Shown: positions 59,507 through 64,000 of the stretch, one piece after another
Layout of the letters: every line of letters starts with the position of its first letter
How positions within the stretch are numbered: position 1 is the first letter of the stretch
Source: DASUPK01 sp963774305
GTDB taxonomy: Bacteria; Actinomycetota; Thermoleophilia; Solirubrobacterales; 70-9
Length of the DNA stretch: 64,000 nucleotides
Reading direction: 5' to 3'
NCBI GenBank assembly: GCA_963774305.1
Contig: CAVZEM010000001.1
Coordinates: 62,001 to 126,000 of the forward strand
Program-made: the position numbers and the translations under genes
The notes under the pieces: generated by a model
Seen by the model: the letters and a program-made list of their open reading frames with translations, nothing else
Databases searched by the model: none
What the model was told of the DNA's origin: nothing

Positions 59507-61072
59507 ATGAACAAGGATGGCCCGCATGCGATGGACCACGTCGTTCTCGTCCTGTTCGAGAACCGATCGCTGGACAACCTTCTGGGCCATCTCTACGGGC
59601 CCGACGATGGCAAGACCTTCGAGGGGGTGATCGGCAAGGACCTGAGCAATCCGATCCCCGACTGGGCCGAGCACGGCGTCGAGCGCAAGACCGTCCCGTA
59701 CGAGGTCGCGACGGACATGGATGCCCCGAACCCGGACTCGGGCGAGGAGTACTTCCACACCAACACCCAGCTGTTCGGCACGCAGGACGAGCACAACCGC
59801 TGCAAGGTCGGCGATCAGGTCACCGCTCCGTGGAACGCCCCCGAGCCGGGTGCCAAGCCGACCATGGACGGGTTCGTGAAGGACTACATCAGCACCTTCA
59901 CGGGAGAGATAGGCCGTCAGCCCACCTACGAGGAGTACGCGCACATCATGACCGGCTACACGCCGGAGCAGGTGCCGGTGCTCAGCACGATCGCGAAGGG
60001 CTTCGGCGTCTTCGACCACTGGTTCTGCGAGGTGCCCTCGCAGACGTTGATGAACAGGTCGTTCTGGACGGCCGCGACCTCGTCCGGCTTCACGATCAAC
60101 TTGCCGACGAGCAACTTCACCCAGAAGAACGACGCCGAAACGATCTTCAACCGGCTCGAGGCGCACGATCGAACCTGGAAGGTCTACGTACAGGAGCCCT
60201 CCAGGATCTCGGGCACGGCACTGGCCAACCTGCCGAGGCTGAAAGACCGGCTCGCGACGAACTTCGTGCCGTTCTCCGAGTTCGAACAGGACGCGGCCAA
60301 CGGGACGCTGCCGGACTTCAGCATGATCGAGCCGAACCTGGTCGCGGGACACAGCGACTACCACCCGGCCTGCGGCCGCGCGCTCCCCGGCGACGTCGAG
60401 ATCCCGATCGACCCGCCGTCATCGATCCTGGGCGGCGAGGCCTTCCTGGCGCGGATCTACCAAGCGATCAGGTCGGCCGCCTCTGAGAAGGGCTCCAACG
60501 CCTACAACACGATGTTCTTCATCGGCTGGGACGAGCCGGGCGGCACCTACGACCACGTGCCCCCGGGACCCGTGCCAGCGCCCGACCCGAGCGAACCGGC
60601 GGGGCAGATGGACTTCACGTTCAACCGCTCCGGCTATCGGACCCCAGCGATCATCGTCTCCCCTTGGGTGGACGAGGGCATCGTGATCAACGACGAGCAC
60701 CGGCACACGTCGATGATCTCCACGCTCCGGAAGGTGTGGGATCTCGGCGATCCGTTCACGGAACGCGACAAGGCAGCTGCTCCGATCGACCACCTGCTCT
60801 CCCGTGACACTCCGCGCGACCCTGCCAGCTGGCCGGACGTGAAGCCTCGCCCGGTGCCCAAGTACCACATGGACATGAAGGTCATGAACAACGCGATGGG
60901 TGCTCTCGGAAAAGCCCTGGGCTCTGGATTCATCGAGCACGCAAAGGAGCTCGGGGTCACTGTCCCGCCCGAGCTGAGCGATCCGAAGAAGACTCCGACA
61001 GCGGACGTGATGCTCCCCTTCATGAGGGAGGAGGCGGGCAAGATCTTCCCGCGCCTCGATCCTGACAACTAA
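59507..61072 (+). CDS. Phosphoesterase family protein (phospholipase C-like)
   Basis: 521 residues with a good AAGGAG site 7 bases upstream. It belongs to the phosphoesterase family (PF04185-like): MDHVVLVLFENRSLDNLLG with metal-binding Glu-Asn and catalytic-loop residues, VFDHWFCEVPSQTLMNRSFW, GWDEPGGTYDHVPPG (Asp/His ligands) and DEHRHTSMISTLRKVW. Relatives are actinobacterial phospholipases C and acid phosphatases. No signal peptide or Tat motif is visible, which is odd for this mostly exported family. It is the only gene between the two tRNA-Arg copies. Confidence 0.88.
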   Translation: MNKDGPHAMDHVVLVLFENRSLDNLLGHLYGPDDGKTFEGVIGKDLSNPIPDWAEHGVERKTVPYEVATDMDAPNPDSGEEYFHTNTQLFGTQDEHNRCKVGDQVTAPWNAPEPGAKPTMDGFVKDYISTFTGEIGRQPTYEEYAHIMTGYTPEQVPVLSTIAKGFGVFDHWFCEVPSQTLMNRSFWTAATSSGFTINLPTSNFTQKNDAETIFNRLEAHDRTWKVYVQEPSRISGTALANLPRLKDRLATNFVPFSEFEQDAANGTLPDFSMIEPNLVAGHSDYHPACGRALPGDVEIPIDPPSSILGGEAFLARIYQAIRSAASEKGSNAYNTMFFIGWDEPGGTYDHVPPGPVPAPDPSEPAGQMDFTFNRSGYRTPAIIVSPWVDEGIVINDEHRHTSMISTLRKVWDLGDPFTERDKAAAPIDHLLSRDTPRDPASWPDVKPRPVPKYHMDMKVMNNAMGALGKALGSGFIEHAKELGVTVPPELSDPKKTPTADVMLPFMREEAGKIFPRLDPDN

Positions 61073-61152
61073 GCCGGCGCCGATACGCTGCATCGGTTGG
61101 CGGACGCTGCCGACGTACCGAACCGCAGGCGTGGAGCGGAATACCAACACCG

Positions 61153-61226
<74 letters not shown>

Positions 61227-61278
61227 TTCATAACTTGCAGGGAGTTCTGTCAGACCGCTCTTTGCTCCCCACCGCTCG

Positions 61279-61296
61279 AGGGTACGAGAAGGGTAC
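61279..61296 (+). repeat. Helically phased AGGGTAC direct repeats beside tRNA-Arg
   Basis: AGGGTAC occurs at 61279-61285 and 61290-61296, one helical turn (11 bp) apart, 53 bases beyond the tRNA 3' end. Short phased repeats next to a tRNA resemble arm-type sites for a tyrosine recombinase. No integrase gene is in the window, so the role is conjecture. The 61227-61503 gap holds nothing else recognisable. Confidence 0.3.
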
Positions 61297-61503
61297 AAAC
61301 GCCGCTTGGAAGCCCCCCGCGAAGGGCTTCTGCTCCTCGCCGATATGCCGCCGCCCCGCGGACCCGTGGGGCTACCGCTCTTCATCTGGACCAGCAGCGA
61401 GTCACTTGTTGCTGAGGGGCTGTCGCGCGCGCCCCTCCACGCGAGAGGAGAAGTGAGCGGTCTCGGAGTTAGCCGCCTGTTGAGGGTCTAGAACCCTGCG
61501 GGC

Positions 61504-62043
61504 ATGAGCACGGTCATGCTTGACACGAATTGCCTCATCGACCTTGAGCAAAATCGGCAGCCGCACGCGGATCAGCTGCGCCAAGTGCTCGCAGCTTGGA
61601 GGCGAGGCGAGTTCGAGCTTGTGGTGGGGGCGATTACGGCCTCTGAGAACGCCAGGCCCGGCGAGGAGCCGAGCTTCGAAGCGTTCGAGGGGCTGCGAGA
61701 GCGGGCTGGGGTCGCAGACGCTCGCCTCCTGCCGCCGATGATGATTTGGGAAATCACCTATTGGGGCGAAGCCCTCTGGACGGACGACGAATCTCGAGCG
61801 CTTGAGGCCAAAGTGCACGCGATCCTCGCGCCCGGCCTTGCGATGGACGACAGGAGCGATCCGTACCGTTGGCTCAACGTCAAGTGCGACGTTCAGTTGA
61901 TCTGGACGGCGATTTGGCATCGGGTGGACGTGCTCGTCACCCGTGACGGGGACATCGTCAAGAAGGCCGATGCGCTTGCCGACCTCGGGGCGAATGTTCA
62001 ATCGCTTCCCGCGTTCGCCGTCAGCCTCGGGGATGGGGCGTAG
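61504..62043 (+). CDS. PIN-domain protein
   Basis: 179 residues. VMLDTNCLIDLEQN at the start holds the first acidic residue. Acidic residues continue in the middle (ITASENA), and DVLVTRDGDIVKKADAL near the end matches the last PIN acid. The fold is a metal-dependent RNase seen in VapC toxins and tRNA/rRNA processing enzymes. It is longer than typical VapC, and no antitoxin-like gene is upstream. A resident of the accessory segment beyond the tRNA. Confidence 0.7.
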   Translation: MSTVMLDTNCLIDLEQNRQPHADQLRQVLAAWRRGEFELVVGAITASENARPGEEPSFEAFEGLRERAGVADARLLPPMMIWEITYWGEALWTDDESRALEAKVHAILAPGLAMDDRSDPYRWLNVKCDVQLIWTAIWHRVDVLVTRDGDIVKKADALADLGANVQSLPAFAVSLGDGA

Positions 62044-62160
62044 GCAGAGTGAACCCGTCCCGCGTCGGGCGACGAGCCGTACAGGCCTCCTGGTCCGGTC
62101 GACGACGAGGCGTCGGCGGTACGGTGCCCCCGCTGCCGCCCGATACAGGACCGGCATGCG

Positions 62161-62676
62161 GTGAGGATTGGACGACATCTCGTGCCGAACGAAGAGGAAC
62201 TGCGCGCTGGAGCGGGGTTCATCAGATACGAGTTCTTGATGCTCGCCCGGGCTGCACAGCTCTGGCGGGATCGGGGTCTTGCCAAGGATTCGAAGACGAC
62301 CAAGTGGGAGCGCCGCATGGTCACCGATGTGTTCCTTCTTCACGCGCGGAACTTGATCGACTTTCTTGCGCCAAGAGCGAATGCACGGCGCACGGACGTA
62401 TTGGCGCGGCACTACAGCCGGGCGTGGGCTTGTCCCGAGACGAGTGTCCTTGCCGGCCGTACCGTGCTCGTTTGGCGGAGCCAGATCGACAAGTTGTTGT
62501 CCCACGTGACCTATGCCCGCACCGCAATCAGCGACGGAGACGCGTCGCCCCGACCCTGGCCGATTGAAGAGCTCCACGAAGAGTTGACTGCGACTTTGGC
62601 CGACTTCGTGAGCACACTTCCCGCGTCACAGAGAGACTGGTTCGGTTCTGAGCTTCAAGGCGCTGGGAAGCGCTAG
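62161..62676 (+). CDS. Accessory-region protein of unknown function
   Basis: 171 residues from GTG. All helical in appearance, with RRMVTDVFLLHARNLIDFL and VLVWRSQIDKLLSHVTYAR. It might be HEPN-like, but no clear Rx4-6H motif supports that. It lies 117 bases after the PIN gene; that interval holds no gene. Base composition is lower in GC than the core genes. Confidence 0.5.
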   Translation: MRIGRHLVPNEEELRAGAGFIRYEFLMLARAAQLWRDRGLAKDSKTTKWERRMVTDVFLLHARNLIDFLAPRANARRTDVLARHYSRAWACPETSVLAGRTVLVWRSQIDKLLSHVTYARTAISDGDASPRPWPIEELHEELTATLADFVSTLPASQRDWFGSELQGAGKR

Positions 62677-62685
62677 TAGCCCCAC

Positions 62686-62718
62686 GAACTCGAGTCCGCG
62701 CACGTCGGATTCGAGTTC
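62686..62718. terminator. Bidirectional hairpin between convergent accessory genes
   Basis: GAACTCGAGTCCG (62686-62698) pairs with CGGATTCGAGTTC (62706-62718) over 13 positions, one a G-T wobble, with a 7-base loop. It lies 9 bases after the unknown gene's stop and 91 bases before the stop of the convergent ATPase remnant. A further ACTCGAGT palindrome follows at 62719. Confidence 0.6.
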
Positions 62719-62809
62719 ACTCGAGTTGAGCCCGTGCCCCTTTGCGCGATGAGGGTCAGCACCGCGCTGAGAGCGAGAGGCCAGGCCGATCGGGCGCCAT
62801 CTGACGCGG

Positions 62810-63861
62810 CTATTCGACGGGGAACAGCCGGGCCTCCGCTGCTTCCCCGCTTACATCCGGCTCCACCCCCGCTCGGCGCTCAATTTCCTCCATCACCGAC
62901 TCAGGGCCACCGCCCTGAGTCTCGCCGGCCGCGGCTCGTCTGGCCCGGGCGAGGGGATAATCCGGAGCCTCGCGCACCCCTTTGCGTCGACTCCGCTCAT
63001 CGACTTTCCAGAACTCCATATGACGCATGTTGCGGAGCCGAGGCTCCATAAAGAGCGCGAAGTCCAGCGTGTAGGCCTCGTATCGACCCTCCCGATTGGA
63101 GGCGGCCGATGTATCAGGTTCAACGACATGGATCAGCTTGAAGTCCATTAGCTGCTGAATGATTTCGTGTTCCGCGGAGTAGTCGCCGACCTCTTCCTGG
63201 CTGATCAGGAAGCCGGTGGTCTTCTGCTCCTGAAGACAGAAGGTCGCCAGGTCCGAGAAGACCCGCTCGATCGCCGTAGCGTCGTTTCCGGCTTCCTCAC
63301 GAAGGTTGCTCAGTTTGTTCCTGTAAGAGAGGCGGCCGGCACCCTTGTAGACGCTGGTGGGGCTGACACGCTTCTGGTTGGCGCTACGAGCCGCCGGGAT
63401 TGCCTCGACGAGGGTGTTGAGGTAATCCCGAGGAACACCTCCGGATGCCAGGGTCAGATGGAGGAGGCCCTCCGGGCTGATGAAATCGGAGGCTGACTCG
63501 ATCCCGATCTTCCCGGCCATTTCGTCGAGCATGAGTTCAAGGAATTCTTGGGTGGAGGTCACGTCGTCGAAGGTTCGGTCGAGGTTGATTTCCTCGATGT
63601 CTTCACCTGGTTCGACGCCGATGGACTGACCGTTGCTGCGATGCATTGTTGTCCGGTGACGAACCGTGCCGAGCTTCAGATAGAGGCTCGTGCCGCGCAG
63701 GAGGCGATGCAGGTAGTCGAGCACGTCGGCCTGGATGGCTCTATCGATCAAATAGAAGTCGTCGACAATGACGGCGCCCGATGTGAACTTCGACGCAGCG
63801 AAGGCCGTTTCGATCGTCCGCTTGTAGTCCGAGAAGTGCCGCTCGAGAGTGTCGCCTCCAT
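62810..63861 (-). pseudogene. 5'-truncated AAA/STAND-like ATPase gene
   Basis: About 350 codons to the stop. The first recognisable part reads GGDTLERHFSDYKRTIETAF and then a Walker-B-like SGAVIVDDFYLIDRAIQ. After it come a winged-helix-like region (FLISQEEVGDYSAEHEIIQ) and a basic C-terminus. The Walker A part is missing; upstream sequence switches at about 63861 into an IS110 transposase on the other strand. A start at 63751 could give 313 residues without a nucleotide site. The original family is unknown. Confidence 0.6.
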
Positions 63862-64000
63862 AAAGTGCTGGAAGACACCAACATCAAGATCGGGGCGGTG
63901 GCGAGCGATCTTTTGGGGGCTTCGGGCCGCGACATGCTGCGCGCCCTCATAGCCGGCCAGCAGACGCCCCAAGAGATGACAAACCTGGCCCGGGGACAGC
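63862..64000 (+). mobile_element. IS110-family transposase fragment (runs off the window)
   Basis: The + frame reads KVLEDTNIKIGAVASDLLG, GASGRDMLRALIAGQQTPQE and MTNLARGQ, the start of the transposase_20 domain of IS110-type (DEDD) transposases. The N-terminal RuvC-like part is not present upstream: in this frame there is a stop at 63784 and the sequence belongs to the ATPase gene. So this copy is 5'-truncated at the ATPase junction. It continues past the window edge. Confidence 0.78.

Noticed and set aside
61504..62676. PIN protein and the following gene as a toxin-antitoxin pair
   Set aside because: The second protein has no DNA-binding or antitoxin-like feature, the order and the 117-bp gap are unusual, and the PIN protein is longer than VapC.

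Overview
The window is about 64 kb of very GC-rich DNA, packed with genes that often overlap by 4 bases (ATGA, GTGA, TTGA). Gene content points to a high-GC actinomycete, most likely class Thermoleophilia (Solirubrobacterales-like). This is inferred from an actinobacterial 'type 2' IleS, a ccmABCD-hemA-hemC-cobA/hemD cluster, exported proteins with the GKN(A/S)V..K..IKNGAV spacer, and Lys/Cys-rich C-terminal tails. No marker gene proves the assignment. No rRNA or CRISPR array was seen, and there is one complete tRNA.

Layout. 1-13 kb: 3' part of a UvrD/RecB-nuclease fusion gene; an SMR efflux gene with its TetR regulator and two palindromic operators; a PAC2 protein; an OB-HD nuclease; a sulfite/anion exporter split into two half-genes; trehalose-phosphatase; a DHA2 drug exporter with a divergent TetR gene and paired operators; PolX; a polyprenol-P-mannose synthase; thioredoxin; and a scar joining remnants of a TetR gene and a RidA gene. 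12-26 kb: ileS operon, AraC and MarR regulators, fumC, a flavoprotein, an exported beta-helix-like protein, an aldehyde dehydrogenase and a SpoIID-like protein. 26-42 kb: a lipocalin-like protein; an mtaD-mtnP methylthioadenosine salvage pair; ychF; a PAP2 phosphatase; a BtrH-like protein; methylmalonyl-CoA epimerase; a YqhQ-like protein; an M20 peptidase; ChrA; RarA; a second aldehyde dehydrogenase with a basic tail; and exported Cys-pair-domain proteins. Three genes in this stretch carry single-base frameshifts.

42.6-50.3 kb is one long collinear run: haem export and cytochrome c maturation (ccmA-B-C-D), tetrapyrrole synthesis (hemA, hemC, cobA/hemD), a SAM hydrolase and biotin ligase. hemC contains two inverted copies of a 46-bp palindromic element, one read in frame inside the protein and one forming its last 15 codons. 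50.3-59 kb holds an SF2 helicase with a long acidic insert, a thioredoxin-like lipoprotein, an nfeD/slipin pair, a GNAT protein, a GalT-like protein and a metallo-beta-lactamase-fold protein.

59.1-64 kb is accessory. A 40-bp copy of the 5' half of tRNA-Arg(CCU) lies 1,982 bp upstream of the intact tRNA, bracketing a lone phosphoesterase gene. Beyond the tRNA come a PIN-domain gene, an unknown gene, and an ATPase gene whose 5' end is cut off by a piece of an IS110-family transposase at the window edge.
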